Shown here piece by piece: positions 32,148-41,400 of a stretch of DNA of 64,000 bases. The stretch is from assembly GCF_019603315.1 (NCBI RefSeq), contig NZ_CP080649.1:2242176-2306175 (forward strand), given 5' to 3'. The notes beneath the pieces were generated by a model. That model was not told the DNA's origin, ran no database searches, and saw only the letters and a list, made by a program, of their open reading frames with translations. A program made the position numbers and the translations under genes. The stretch is from Ruficoccus sp. ZRK36 (GTDB lineage Bacteria > Verrucomicrobiota > Verrucomicrobiia > Opitutales > Cerasicoccaceae). How positions within the stretch are numbered: position 1 is the stretch's first letter; the number at the start of each line of letters is the position of its first letter.

Positions 32148-32630
32148 TCAGTCCGATTCCGCCAGTGTGGCGGCAAGCCGGGTGATCTGCTGCGTCGTTG
32201 CAACAGACAGTTTCGTGTATGCCTGATTCAACTTCTTGAACGGGGCGGAAAGCTCGGGCTCCACGCCCTTGCCTTTGCCTGTCTGATAGCCGACATAGAG
32301 GTAGTAGGCCATTTGGATACTTTGAAAATCGGAAGCCAGAGCGTTGCTGGCGGTGGCCAGGGCAGGAATGGCTCCGGCCCGAAAGCGTCGGCTTTTGCCT
32401 TCCTTTTGGGCGCCTTCGAGCACGACAATCATGCTCCGCAAAGCCAGTGGCTCGTTGAAGTCAATGTTCAGTCCGCTGCCCGATCTTGCAGCAAAACCTT
32501 TTTCAAAGGATGCCGCTTCCTGATAGAAGGCCGCGTACTGATGGCCGAGGCTTACCGTCCAGTCTTCGGCAGCTGACACCGGCGTTATGGACAGCAGGAG
32601 GATGATAACCAGTAGAATATTTCGTTTCAT
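32148..32630 (-). CDS. Secreted hypothetical protein
   Basis: A 160-residue protein; the start at 32630 (MKRNILLVIILLLSITPVSA) gives a clear signal peptide cleaved near SAA|E. The mature part is about 140 residues and mainly helical, with an ALRSMIVVLEGAQKEGKS segment and an AYYLYVGYQTGKGKG stretch. No family is recognised. It is the leftmost minus-strand gene of the accessory region and is convergent with the HTH gene. Confidence 0.65.
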   Translation of the reverse strand: MKRNILLVIILLLSITPVSAAEDWTVSLGHQYAAFYQEAASFEKGFAARSGSGLNIDFNEPLALRSMIVVLEGAQKEGKSRRFRAGAIPALATASNALASDFQSIQMAYYLYVGYQTGKGKGVEPELSAPFKKLNQAYTKLSVATTQQITRLAATLAESD

Positions 32631-32801
32631 GGCGATTCGTTGTTGGAACACATGGTTTTTCCATGGGATGGAAAGGCATTCGATGGCTGTTGCCTTGGGA
32701 GCGATTCAAAGACCGCACGGTGAGTGCGGCCCGTTCGGTAGCGTGTTTTTAGATCGTTGCGGAACGGGCCATATCCCATGTCCCGTTCCGCAGCAATGGT
32801 T

Positions 32802-32999
32802 TCAGTTGTCCCCAACGATCTTAATCATCTCAGTGGAGATGAAATTACTCCGGTTGCGATTCACCGTGTCCGCCATCTGGTCGATCTTGTCGAGCAAGTG
32901 CGTCGGCAGGCTGATGGAGATTTGCGTCTTACCCGGCGCACGTCTCGTCTTATTCGACTTATTAGTACGAATTGGTTTTTTAGATCTTCTTTTATACAT
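32802..32999 (-). CDS. Ribbon-helix-helix (CopG/Arc-like) DNA-binding protein
   Basis: A 65-residue protein. A very basic N-terminal tail (YKRRSKKPIRTNKSNKTRRA) is followed by the RHH signature: beta strand TQISISLP, helix THLLDKIDQMADTV, turn NRNRS, helix NFISTEMIKIV. RHH proteins bind DNA as dimers and often act as antitoxins or plasmid/island regulators. No toxin partner is seen next to it. It lies 55 bases downstream of the integrase stop in the same orientation and could regulate integration or excision. Confidence 0.8.
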   Translation of the reverse strand: MYKRRSKKPIRTNKSNKTRRAPGKTQISISLPTHLLDKIDQMADTVNRNRSNFISTEMIKIVGDN

Positions 33000-33054
33000 A
33001 ATGGATACCGCTATTTGGATTCGGATTCTGATGCAAGGATAGTTTTAGCATTAG

Positions 33055-34251
33055 CTATTTTATTTCTTTATTGCTTGGATATATGTCGAAGTAACGTTCG
33101 GCATTTTCCTTGGTGGCTATGCCTAGGTAATGTCGAAACATGACATCCTGATTCCGGTGGCTTATAATGAGGGCCGTTTTGCCCGGATTTCGATGCAGGG
33201 CAACATGGTATGTGACGAAGCTGTGACGAAAACAGTTTTTCGGCGGGCATTTGGGTTTGGACTCCACCGGCGGCAAGCCCTCGGCTTCCCGCTGGCGTTT
33301 TCCGCGGGCGATGTCGTCGGCCTCGATCAGCAGGCCCGCCCGTTTCAACGCCTCGCTGCGACGGTGCAGGTATTGCCGCTGGGTCATGGCAAAGGCTTCC
33401 TTCGGGGTGCGTTCCAGCCATGCCCACAGGTTGTCGGGCAAATCCTCGATCCACTGGCGGCGGCGCTTCTTCGTTTTCTCGGCGGGGGTGTGGATGCCGC
33501 GCTGTTCAAAGTCCAATTCGGCGTAGTCGAGCCGGGAGATGGCAGAGGAGCGCATCCCAGCGAACAGGCCCAGAGCCAACAGGCCGCACACCCCCGGATC
33601 AACGTGCTCGTTAGCCCGCAGGAGGCGTTCGGCTTCCTCGACGCTCAGGATGCCCGGCTCCGGGGCGATCACCGGCGGCGTGCGCACCTTGCGCACCGGG
33701 TTCTCCATCGCCCATTCCTGTTCGATCCACCATGAATAGGCTCCCTTGAGGTCACGCCGGTAGTGTCGCTTCGTTACCGCCTGATAGGGGAGGTTCAGGA
33801 CGTAGTCCGCGATCACCTGATGCGTGATTTCATGCACGTGGCGGTCGCCGCGCAGCGACGAGGAAAAATCCTCCAGATGCCGTTTGATGTGCTTGCGGTA
33901 CTCCGGGTCGCGTTCGATGCCCGCCAGGTGTTTCAGGTAGGCCGGGATGGCCTCGGACAGTTTCCGGGGCCGCAGGACCGGGCGGTTCGAGGCCAGCCAG
34001 AAACGCACGACCTCCACCGGGTCCGCCTCAGGAGCCAGCCGCGTGGCCTCCTGCCACCGGCGCATTTTGGCGGCGTCGAAGCCCAGCAGCAAGTCACGCC
34101 CGTTGCGCTCCAACTGCTCCGAGAAGTTCTCCACGAACTTCTCACGTTCGTTCTCGGTGGCGAAGAACCGGCATTTCAGCCGTCCCCCCACATACCACCG
34201 CGCTTCATATTTTTTAACTCTCTCGGGACGGTAGTGCCGTTTGATTTCCAT
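33055..34251 (-). CDS. Tyrosine recombinase / phage integrase
   Basis: A 398-residue site-specific recombinase. The N-terminal arm domain (about residues 1-70, RPERVKKYEARWYVGGRLKC) is followed by a core-binding SAM-like domain (about 95-180, AIPAYLKHLAGIERD). The catalytic domain (about 200-390) has the first Arg in LFAGMRSSAISRL, the motif RHSFVTYH, the His/Arg region ISHRNQDVMFRHYL and the nucleophile Tyr following it. It probably moves the local accessory island; the tRNA-Ser 7 kb away is a candidate attachment site. The residue spacing is intact, so it looks functional. Confidence 0.93.
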   Translation of the reverse strand: MEIKRHYRPERVKKYEARWYVGGRLKCRFFATENEREKFVENFSEQLERNGRDLLLGFDAAKMRRWQEATRLAPEADPVEVVRFWLASNRPVLRPRKLSEAIPAYLKHLAGIERDPEYRKHIKRHLEDFSSSLRGDRHVHEITHQVIADYVLNLPYQAVTKRHYRRDLKGAYSWWIEQEWAMENPVRKVRTPPVIAPEPGILSVEEAERLLRANEHVDPGVCGLLALGLFAGMRSSAISRLDYAELDFEQRGIHTPAEKTKKRRRQWIEDLPDNLWAWLERTPKEAFAMTQRQYLHRRSEALKRAGLLIEADDIARGKRQREAEGLPPVESKPKCPPKNCFRHSFVTYHVALHRNPGKTALIISHRNQDVMFRHYLGIATKENAERYFDIYPSNKEIK

Positions 34252-34306
34252 CTCACTCTAACTCTAGCAGAGCGAGCGGACAATCATAGGTCTAAGTGTC
34301 TTATTT

Positions 34307-34774
34307 TTAACGCTTTCTCAACTCCTCAACGTGTAGGTTCCAAAAGCCCATGACGGTGCTTAGTATGGTATCGAAAGAGATTTCCTTCCCGTGATCTATG
34401 ATAACGATTAACGGTCGTTGATAGGCATCACTGAACGCCGAAGAAAAGCCGTTTTGTTTGCGTGTTTCCACTTTTACCTTGGGGTTGAAGTGTTTACTGC
34501 CGTTAGCCAACAGTCTGGCGTATTCCAAACACTGGGCTTCACATCCATGCTTTGGGTATCGCTCTAGGAACTTGCCTTTGTCAAAAGCTTCCTGATGAGC
34601 CCATTCGTACATATGATACGCCAGTATGATAGCTACAAGCGCATGCCTTGGGCATCCATTGCGGGATAGGAAGTCCTGGTAGGCAGGGAATGCCAATTGG
34701 TCGTAAAAATCTATGGCATTCCTAATTCCGAGAAGTGAGCTGGGTTCTCCGTCAGGTGTTGTATGGGGGGACAT
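34307..34774 (-). CDS. Hypothetical protein in accessory island
   Basis: A 155-residue soluble, mostly helical protein (MSPHTTPDGEPSS at the N-terminus, then AIDFYDQLAFPAYQDFLSRNG, AYHMYEWAHQEAF and ARLLANGSKHFNPKV). The short helical blocks and the (A/G)NGSKHF segment remind one of small HEPN-like helical proteins, but no catalytic RX4-6H is seen. Low identity to any known family is expected. It lies 55 bases upstream of the integrase in the same direction. Confidence 0.5.
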   Translation of the reverse strand: MSPHTTPDGEPSSLLGIRNAIDFYDQLAFPAYQDFLSRNGCPRHALVAIILAYHMYEWAHQEAFDKGKFLERYPKHGCEAQCLEYARLLANGSKHFNPKVKVETRKQNGFSSAFSDAYQRPLIVIIDHGKEISFDTILSTVMGFWNLHVEELRKR

Positions 34775-35240
34775 GCTGAAAACTGTGAGTTATTGCTTAT
34801 TACTGGAGCAATACCCAACTTTCAATTTTCTCACGATCCCCCCAAAGGAATCAGCTTGATCATGGGAATCCTCAGTTTGGCGAACAGAAAAAATATTCCA
34901 CTGTCAGCACGGACACCGAGCCAAAGCCGGAGCCAAGCCGAATCGGTGCTTATGATTTCCCTCTTTTTCGACCAGAGACAGGTTCTTCTACTTTTGGGGT
35001 ATTAGTTCCTGACACTGGGCTTGGGCATCGATTAGGGCAATGGCTGCTTCTGCGTGGCGGGTGGCCTGTTTCAGATTCACGGCCCTCTGAATTGAAATTT
35101 CGACATCGGGGCGGAACCGATCCAACCGTTTCAGTCTGTGGAAATTACGTAATCCGAGTGTTATCCATTCCCCATACCGTAAAGATCATAGATCGTATAA
35201 TTCGCTGGGCGATTTTCCCTGAATAGCGTTACATAGAAGT
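34775..35240. other. 466-bp region with a gene remnant and no intact gene
   Basis: No full-length gene is seen. On the minus strand 34988-35185 carries a coding-like fragment described separately. The rest is AT-rich and holds no recognisable motif. The following gene begins after a short A-rich leader. Confidence 0.5.
34988..35185 (-). pseudogene. C-terminal gene fragment (possible pseudogene)
   Basis: This frame has no ATG near its 5' end, but the translation looks coding: YGEWITLGLRNFHRLKRLD, then a V-EISIQRAVNLKQATRHAE stretch and an ALIDAQAQCQELIP end. It starts just after an in-frame TGA at 35186-35188. The most likely reading is a truncated or frameshifted remnant of an island gene whose family is not recognised. 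Confidence 0.4.
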
Positions 35241-36320
35241 ATGGCCTCGAAAAAAAAAGCAAAGAAGAAGTTTCAGCCTCTACCCCCGGTGAAGCTTACC
35301 CCGGAACAGACGCAGTTATTCCAAAAGCAAGATTTCATCGGCTTAAAATATGATCACGTTGCCCACATTCGCCGACTCAGAAAGCACACTCCAGAGCAGG
35401 AGAAAGCACTGATGGAGCATGACGAGGACGAAAGGTTAATCAGAGATCATCCAGAGGATGCGCTCACAGAAGCATACAATGCCATCGACAGGGGTTCGAC
35501 CCTTCTTCTCAAGTTGATACGTGCACGATCGTTGAGGCACGACTATCCGCACAAACAAGAGCGTAGCGGCTACTACAGTCGTGATCGGGCGTTTGATTGC
35601 TTGTCCTCCAGAATCGACTACTTGAATCGTCAACTCGTTCGATTGGCTGAAGAAAATGTTCCACGGGCTTGCCCTGAGCTATGGTATCAGGCGAAAGCGC
35701 TCACGGAAGCGACCATGCGGCTCGCACTCGTTCACCCTGAGCAGTTTCGCACCGCTGCCGAAACCTCGCTAACCATGCCTTCCGTTCGTGCCCGAAATCC
35801 GGAATATACTGCGGACGCTTCTACAATAGCAGAAGCTATCCATCTTGGCGAAAAGCATCCAGCCCCAGATATTTCGGACAATCGCTCCAGGGCCGGAGCC
35901 TATTCCCACCTCCTTGTTGCCCGAATTTTTGATGACATACACCGGTACCGCAAGGAGTATGAATTTGAAGTGCAAACCCTAGAAATGCTACAAGGATTTT
36001 ATGAGACTGCGGATGAATACGAGGGCGTTACAATCGCTCAGTTCATTGGCCACTCCATGCACCCAAGCCGTGTGGAGATTATCCTGCGTTGCGCGGATCT
36101 TCCCGACTGGTTCGATGATCCAGACTCATGGTGGAAGCAGGGAATACTGCCTCTTGTTCGGAAGGAATTTGATTTGTTGGCTAACGACCCCAATCGCAAT
36201 CCAGGTCTATGGCAGGAATTGAGCAACGGAGGTGAACGCGAGGGGGATAAGGATGCCCGACGGTACTTAGAGAAACTCTGTCGCAACAAATTTTCTCAGT
36301 TGCGTAAGCACTGCCCGTAA
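35241..36320 (+). CDS. Hypothetical protein of accessory island
   Basis: A 359-residue soluble protein. The N-terminus is very basic (ASKKKAKKKF), suggesting nucleic-acid contact, and the rest is helical, with a stretch of charged helices (PEQEKALMEHDEDERLI, then DALTEAYNAIDRGSTLLLKL) and a C-terminal region including FDLLANDPNRNPGLWQE. No domain is recognised. Codon use is AT-richer than in the nuo operon, in line with transfer. It stands alone between the remnant and a small ORF. Confidence 0.55.
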   Translation: MASKKKAKKKFQPLPPVKLTPEQTQLFQKQDFIGLKYDHVAHIRRLRKHTPEQEKALMEHDEDERLIRDHPEDALTEAYNAIDRGSTLLLKLIRARSLRHDYPHKQERSGYYSRDRAFDCLSSRIDYLNRQLVRLAEENVPRACPELWYQAKALTEATMRLALVHPEQFRTAAETSLTMPSVRARNPEYTADASTIAEAIHLGEKHPAPDISDNRSRAGAYSHLLVARIFDDIHRYRKEYEFEVQTLEMLQGFYETADEYEGVTIAQFIGHSMHPSRVEIILRCADLPDWFDDPDSWWKQGILPLVRKEFDLLANDPNRNPGLWQELSNGGEREGDKDARRYLEKLCRNKFSQLRKHCP

Positions 36321-36810
36321 AAGCTCTTCCTATGGGCAGGCAGGCCATGGGCATGTTCTATAGACCCGAAAGTTACGGCTATCTGAGCTTCCCGCAGAAC
36401 AGTACAGCGGTATGCTCTCATACATGAACCGCACACCTTCGATATGGCTGTTTTTCGGCCATCACTTCAATTGATCACGCCCATGGATACATCCCTCACA
36501 TTTGCAGCTTACTGTTTTGTTTTTGCATCTATCGGTCCTGTCGTTGCGTTTGCCCTCGGTGTCCGGGCAATTCGTAGTGCAAAATCGCCCGCCGAACGAA
36601 AAGCCATCTTGCGGATGTTCGAAGTTCTTGTGTCTTCGCTCCCCATTTGGGGGCGGGGGCGTCAGCAAAGACACACGATGTCCAAAAGCAATGAACGAGT
36701 TGGCGAATGAGGCAAATGCCCATGCGCTCATCAGGCACGAGGCCTTCTTTTATCGCGGTCTTTCTCTTTCCTTCCTTCTCAACCTTCCCAATCCCAGTCG
36801 TCGTGGATCC
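36321..36810. other. 490-bp region before the large minus-strand gene; small ORF only
   Basis: The only candidate is a 75-codon reading frame on the plus strand, described separately. The sequence also contains a short palindrome near 36410-36430 (GCGGTATG...CATGAACCGC). Nothing else is recognisable. Confidence 0.4.
36483..36710 (+). CDS. Possible small membrane protein
   Basis: A 75-residue frame starting MDTSLTFAAYCFVFASIG with a hydrophobic stretch (AAYCFVFASIGPVVAFALG) that would be one membrane helix, then a basic region (RAIRSAKSPAERKA). No clear ribosome binding site, homologue or conserved motif is seen. The neighbouring gene runs the other way. It may be a chance ORF. Confidence 0.25.
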   Translation: MDTSLTFAAYCFVFASIGPVVAFALGVRAIRSAKSPAERKAILRMFEVLVSSLPIWGRGRQQRHTMSKSNERVGE

Positions 36811-39800
36811 TTATCGCTGATTGATGTATTGTGAAAGATCGTCGGCAGGTATCACCTGTTCAGTCGGGAATTCCATTTCTTTAAAAAACTGCATTGGTAC
36901 AATTTCACTGGTTACAAGTAGAGGAGTCAGTTGGATGCTCTCTGTCGGAATATCGGTGATCCTTGAAAGAGAGTTTAAATGCTGTCTAATCCAATCGACT
37001 CGTCGAAGGTGACGACCGAGAGAATCCTTCACTTTCTTATTTCCACGAAAATCCTCAAGCCGCTGAAGCACCTCCCGAATGGTTAGTGCCGGGAGAAGGC
37101 GTTTGCATTCAGCTGCAAAAACTCTTCCAGTGGATGGGTTCCAGGCTAAAACGTCTATATCACCAAGCCCCAAGCTTTTTGAAGCCCCTATTTCGGTCAT
37201 TTCTATTTCAAATCTAGATTCAAGACCATGATCATTAAATATATTGCGAATGCGCTCTGCAAAATCATGCCCACGCCGATTCACCTCGTGCCCAAGATAT
37301 GAACGCATATTTGCAGATGAGAAAAAGCGTTCGGGGAAGTTCGCGCTTTCGATATTTCCCAACAAATAGGATAAGCTTTTCTCAATGAATGGTGCAGAAA
37401 TAACCCAAGTGCGTGGTGATATGGCTACTTGGACCAAAGGCCGAGCTAGGAGAGATAAATGTCTGCGAAAACGCCATGGATAGACATCTTCTTTCTTACA
37501 ATTGGGTGGAAGGTTCTCATCCCATGCTGGACGGATTGGAAGGGTTAGTCGCACAAGAAACGCCTCAGCCTCTGAGGTGGAGAACTCGCAGCCCTCTTGA
37601 AGAATTTTGAGCATCTCTCGCTCCTTAACTAGCCGGCATGGTACACCCGATTTAATAGCAAAATCCCTAAAGACATCCATAATCTTAAGTATTTTCTCGA
37701 TTGAAACCCCAAACTCAGGCTCAAAGGCAGCATTTAGTTTTGATATCCTACAGTCTATGGCCTTTGACTGATCGTCCGAAAATACTTCTGGTGCCTCAAA
37801 GTATTGTTCATAAGCTTTTGCGGCCTTATTTGAGTCGTTGTCTGATCGGTGTGACAAATATTTAAAGAATGTCTCGTTATAAAAACTATTATCTACATCA
37901 ATCTCACCGTTGGGATAGATGGTGATTTCTGGTTTCATAACGCCGAATGCTATGGCATCACGATGATGTGCAAGTTCTATTAATAACTTAACTTCAGAAA
38001 GTAATAGTGCATGATCTGCTCTGAAAAAAGCCTCTTTCGCATCATCTAGACAAGCGTATTGTGCCGTTTCTATTAGAATTCGGTTTGCGAGATGAGCTAT
38101 AGACTGTTGACTTCGACGATTTCGTAATACTTCCCTGGTATTGTCATGATCATTATGTAGAGCGAATACTGATCGCGTAGTCATGTGCCAAACAGTTTGA
38201 TCGCGACTAATTTCGTCGATTGCCCGAAAGCACGCTTGAACAAGATAAGTTCTATCGAATCTCTCAAGCCGCTTCTCTAGTCGCTCCCAGACCTTCTCAA
38301 CTATTTTTTGGAGAAAGGTCCTACAACTCTCTTGACCAATGATTTGATTCCCTTCAGCAGGCCGGCCGACTAAATCGGCAAGGCCAAGTGTTGCCAAGTT
38401 CGTGTCCTCGTCGGCAACGAAAAGCGGATGTGGTTTATGCTCAGCCTTATAAAAATGCTCTATTTCATGCATTTCCACTACGTGAAAGTAACGTGTGTCG
38501 TCATTTCGAACGACTTCATGAGTCATGCATGAAATGGCTTCTTCTGAATCCCGTCTCCCAGATAGATGAGCGGCTCCTCTAAAAATTGACGCTACGATTT
38601 TTTGTTCAGCGATATTTTTAGGTGCGTTAAATTGTAAGAGAAATCCCTCTGGGATTGTAAGTGTAATGCGGCTCTTTTGCTGATCTGTCTTAATTGAAAT
38701 TTCCTCTGGTTCGGAAGGTAGAGTGTTGGCATCTCCATATGACCATTGCTCAAAATTCGGCAAGACCAAGTGTACTTCGATATCCCGCCTACGGATTTCC
38801 GGCCACTCTCGCTCCACGACTGCGACCAGATGGTCTGTCCATTGGAGCACGCAATCCCAAAGCTGATATAGCAGATCTCGTAGTTCTGGACGATCGGGGC
38901 GATATTCTGCAACAACCCACCACACGGCGCAACCACGCTTTGTACAACCAACCAAGCGTTCTTGAGCCTCATTAATCGCACCATAAATCGGGGCGTGGTT
39001 ATCTTCTAGGAAAAAGGTTCGTGAATTCTGTCTGACGATTCGGGAAAAACTATCGCTACCTGGCCTTTCAATACAGTGCTCGTCAAGCTTTTGGGCTTCC
39101 AATACACGAATTAATTGAGAATGGGCGCAGTCGATATAGATGATTTTACGAATTTCTTGAATGTCCAATTGTTTAGGCACTAAACGGAATTCGGAATTCC
39201 TCCAGAATGAAAACAGATTGAGCAATCCTGCTGGGTTTACTAGTTCCACACCAAGGCTCTCGCAATGGTCTTTATGTTTTCCGAGTTTCCATAATTGTAC
39301 CGCAGTGCATCCAGCACCCGTTAAGGCCATCCAATCCCGTAAGGTAGCGCTATAAACCCTCCATTTCGGACTCCAATGATTCCACTTTAGTTCACACGAC
39401 CTTCCATAGCCTGCGATGCAAATGAGAACCATTCCTCCGTTGAAGTGAGGAAGTTTTTCGAGCTTATTAGCACAAGACTGTATGTAATTTTGGAATTTTT
39501 CTTGCTCTACCTTTGAGAATGTATCGACTCCAGAAAAATTGTTTATCGCACCTTGTATGGATGGTGTATATGTTAGCATGACAACCGGCATTCCAACGTC
39601 AAACAGACCAAAACATGGCATCAAATGTGGCGTTCCCTCCTCCGCCTCTGGTGGAGTGAACTCAATTGGATTAATTCCAAGTCGGCTAGCAACGTCATTA
39701 ACGAAAACATCTGCACTTTCAGCCCGATAGAATATATCAGCAAATCCTGCTATAAATTTTAGCCGTTCAACCATATAGCGAACTACTGTCCTAGAAAGCG

Positions 39801-40626
39801 TACTAGGCTCAATAACCAAAATGCCTTTCTCCACCCGAAGAAGCGGATGCCGTTCCAATGTCGAGGCCCACAATGTCTCTAGATTAATGTTTGTAAGCAG
39901 AGGTTTGCTTAAAATGAAATCGTCAAGGAGGGCTTCCGGAGCCCCTAATTCCTTGAGGTCTTGATGAGTAAAGATAATGCTTTTGATTCTTGACTCCAAA
40001 ACCTTCCTACTCGGGATTATAAGCCTCTGCGCATGATTTCCGCTTCCCTCATCGTAGCGTTGCAAGCCTGCTTTCTCTGCTAACGCATCTGCTATTTTGA
40101 GTATGGCTATGACTCTATCTATCGTCTCTTGAAATGTTGGAGCATCGGGTTTCTTCCCATAAAAATCAAGGAGCCGTTCTACCAGAAAGGCTCCGTCACT
40201 GAAATTTCCTTGGAATATTCGAAAACTTCCATACCTAGAGTTGGCACACCCAATGAACTGATCTTCTACCGGATCTTCCAAGTGCGCCGCAGTAGAACTT
40301 GCCATAAGCCTAACCCATTCGGATAAGTCTTTGAACTTTGGCATTGCGCTGCCACGACAGCATGTGACGACTAGATGCGTAAGTATTTCAATACGTATGG
40401 TATTTGCTTGAAGCTCAGGAATTAGTCCGAGCGCACCAACCAATCGTGCTGCTGCGGGAAGAGAGAAGCGCTGAAGCTTCATGACTAACTTGGGATGCGT
40501 TTCAATTATTTGCGATATCGGAATCATACGATCTTTTAGTCTAGAATCTCCCTTAATAGTACTAATACATAAACGCCACAAGTTTCTTGATTTAAACGAG
40601 TTTGATTGGCGAATGACAGGGTTCAC
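36811..40626 (-). CDS. Large unknown protein with C-terminal PD-(D/E)XK-like nuclease domain
   Basis: A protein of up to 1271 residues; the start may be the ATG at 40626 or at 40527. The C-terminal domain (about residues 1110-1200) contains GHDFAERIRNIFNDHGL, then GDIDVLAWNP...FAAECKRLLP with Asp 1158, Glu 1173 and Lys 1175, the D-x14-E-x-K pattern of PD-(D/E)XK nucleases as in Mrr/NERD-like domains. The N-terminal 1100 residues are mainly helical with no Walker motif, signal peptide or transmembrane helix. It is AT-rich and lies in an integrase-bearing island next to a tRNA. This looks like an anti-phage or DNA-processing protein, but the N-terminal function is unknown. Confidence 0.75.
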   Translation of the reverse strand: MNPVIRQSNSFKSRNLWRLCISTIKGDSRLKDRMIPISQIIETHPKLVMKLQRFSLPAAARLVGALGLIPELQANTIRIEILTHLVVTCCRGSAMPKFKDLSEWVRLMASSTAAHLEDPVEDQFIGCANSRYGSFRIFQGNFSDGAFLVERLLDFYGKKPDAPTFQETIDRVIAILKIADALAEKAGLQRYDEGSGNHAQRLIIPSRKVLESRIKSIIFTHQDLKELGAPEALLDDFILSKPLLTNINLETLWASTLERHPLLRVEKGILVIEPSTLSRTVVRYMVERLKFIAGFADIFYRAESADVFVNDVASRLGINPIEFTPPEAEEGTPHLMPCFGLFDVGMPVVMLTYTPSIQGAINNFSGVDTFSKVEQEKFQNYIQSCANKLEKLPHFNGGMVLICIAGYGRSCELKWNHWSPKWRVYSATLRDWMALTGAGCTAVQLWKLGKHKDHCESLGVELVNPAGLLNLFSFWRNSEFRLVPKQLDIQEIRKIIYIDCAHSQLIRVLEAQKLDEHCIERPGSDSFSRIVRQNSRTFFLEDNHAPIYGAINEAQERLVGCTKRGCAVWWVVAEYRPDRPELRDLLYQLWDCVLQWTDHLVAVVEREWPEIRRRDIEVHLVLPNFEQWSYGDANTLPSEPEEISIKTDQQKSRITLTIPEGFLLQFNAPKNIAEQKIVASIFRGAAHLSGRRDSEEAISCMTHEVVRNDDTRYFHVVEMHEIEHFYKAEHKPHPLFVADEDTNLATLGLADLVGRPAEGNQIIGQESCRTFLQKIVEKVWERLEKRLERFDRTYLVQACFRAIDEISRDQTVWHMTTRSVFALHNDHDNTREVLRNRRSQQSIAHLANRILIETAQYACLDDAKEAFFRADHALLLSEVKLLIELAHHRDAIAFGVMKPEITIYPNGEIDVDNSFYNETFFKYLSHRSDNDSNKAAKAYEQYFEAPEVFSDDQSKAIDCRISKLNAAFEPEFGVSIEKILKIMDVFRDFAIKSGVPCRLVKEREMLKILQEGCEFSTSEAEAFLVRLTLPIRPAWDENLPPNCKKEDVYPWRFRRHLSLLARPLVQVAISPRTWVISAPFIEKSLSYLLGNIESANFPERFFSSANMRSYLGHEVNRRGHDFAERIRNIFNDHGLESRFEIEMTEIGASKSLGLGDIDVLAWNPSTGRVFAAECKRLLPALTIREVLQRLEDFRGNKKVKDSLGRHLRRVDWIRQHLNSLSRITDIPTESIQLTPLLVTSEIVPMQFFKEMEFPTEQVIPADDLSQYINQR

Positions 40627-41110
40627 GTGTGGATACTGTGGGTCTGGCTAGAGTGTAATCGTGGCTGGAGAACATCATCATATTTTGCTGCTAAATGCGC
40701 TCAGCGCGTGCCTTGAGGGCCATGGCGAGGAGTTGCTCGCCGTTTTTCAGGAGGTTTTCGCGTAGCATCTCCTTACTGTGGTGTAGATTTTGATTTCCCC
40801 CCTGCCCATGAGATGGTCACGTTCCATTTACTTCCAATTGGTGGCGGCCAGATTCTGCGTGTCACTGAACAGAATAGTTTTCTGCCCTTTAGCAGTACTA
40901 GATGAATGATATTCGATGATCTGTTGCGCAGGATAAAAGCAGCCTGAAGGGGGCTCGGTTAAGCCTCAGTTAAGGCAATTCGGGCGATTTTAGTAGTACT
41001 GAGTAGTATTTAGTCGTATTAAATACTTCAACAAATGCTCATATTAAGGCGTTGTTGATTCGTAACTTACTGAAAATTCGAGGCTTCCACGCCGGGCACT
41101 GAAAAGTCAG
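40627..41110. other. 484-bp region between the large gene and tRNA-Ser
   Basis: No intact gene is seen. A short coding-like fragment lies at 40691-40816 on the minus strand. The middle is AT-rich and contains several copies of AGTA/TAGTACT short repeats around 40885-41020 (TAGTAGTACTGAGTAGTATTTAGT). No recognisable promoter or terminator is present. Confidence 0.5.
40691..40816 (-). pseudogene. Short gene remnant near tRNA-Ser
   Basis: The open frame of 42 codons, with stop TAG at 40691-40693, translates as GNQNLHHSKEMLRENLL and NGEQLLAMALKARAERI, which looks like the C-terminal end of a phage/mobile protein. It has no good start and is preceded by an in-frame TGA at 40817-40819. It is probably a remnant of a gene cut by rearrangement next to the tRNA. 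Confidence 0.35.
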
Positions 41111-41202
<92 letters not shown>

Positions 41203-41400
41203 TTTGAAGAAACGGGGAGTCAGCCAGCAGGTCGGGGGGGAGTCAATCCCAAAGCATGTATTTTGTCGAAGTTCACCTCTGCCGCTTGAGTGAGGTATAA
41301 AATGGCCTTATGATCGGCTTGTATCTTGCTCAAGATGCACAAAATTTTTAATTAGGTTTGATTCCGGGGGGACTGCTCCCTAGGCAAGTAAGGGTTTTTT

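Noticed and set aside
34763-35005. 80-codon plus-strand frame in the island gap
   Set aside because: Composition is not protein-like and it overlaps a better coding fragment on the other strand.
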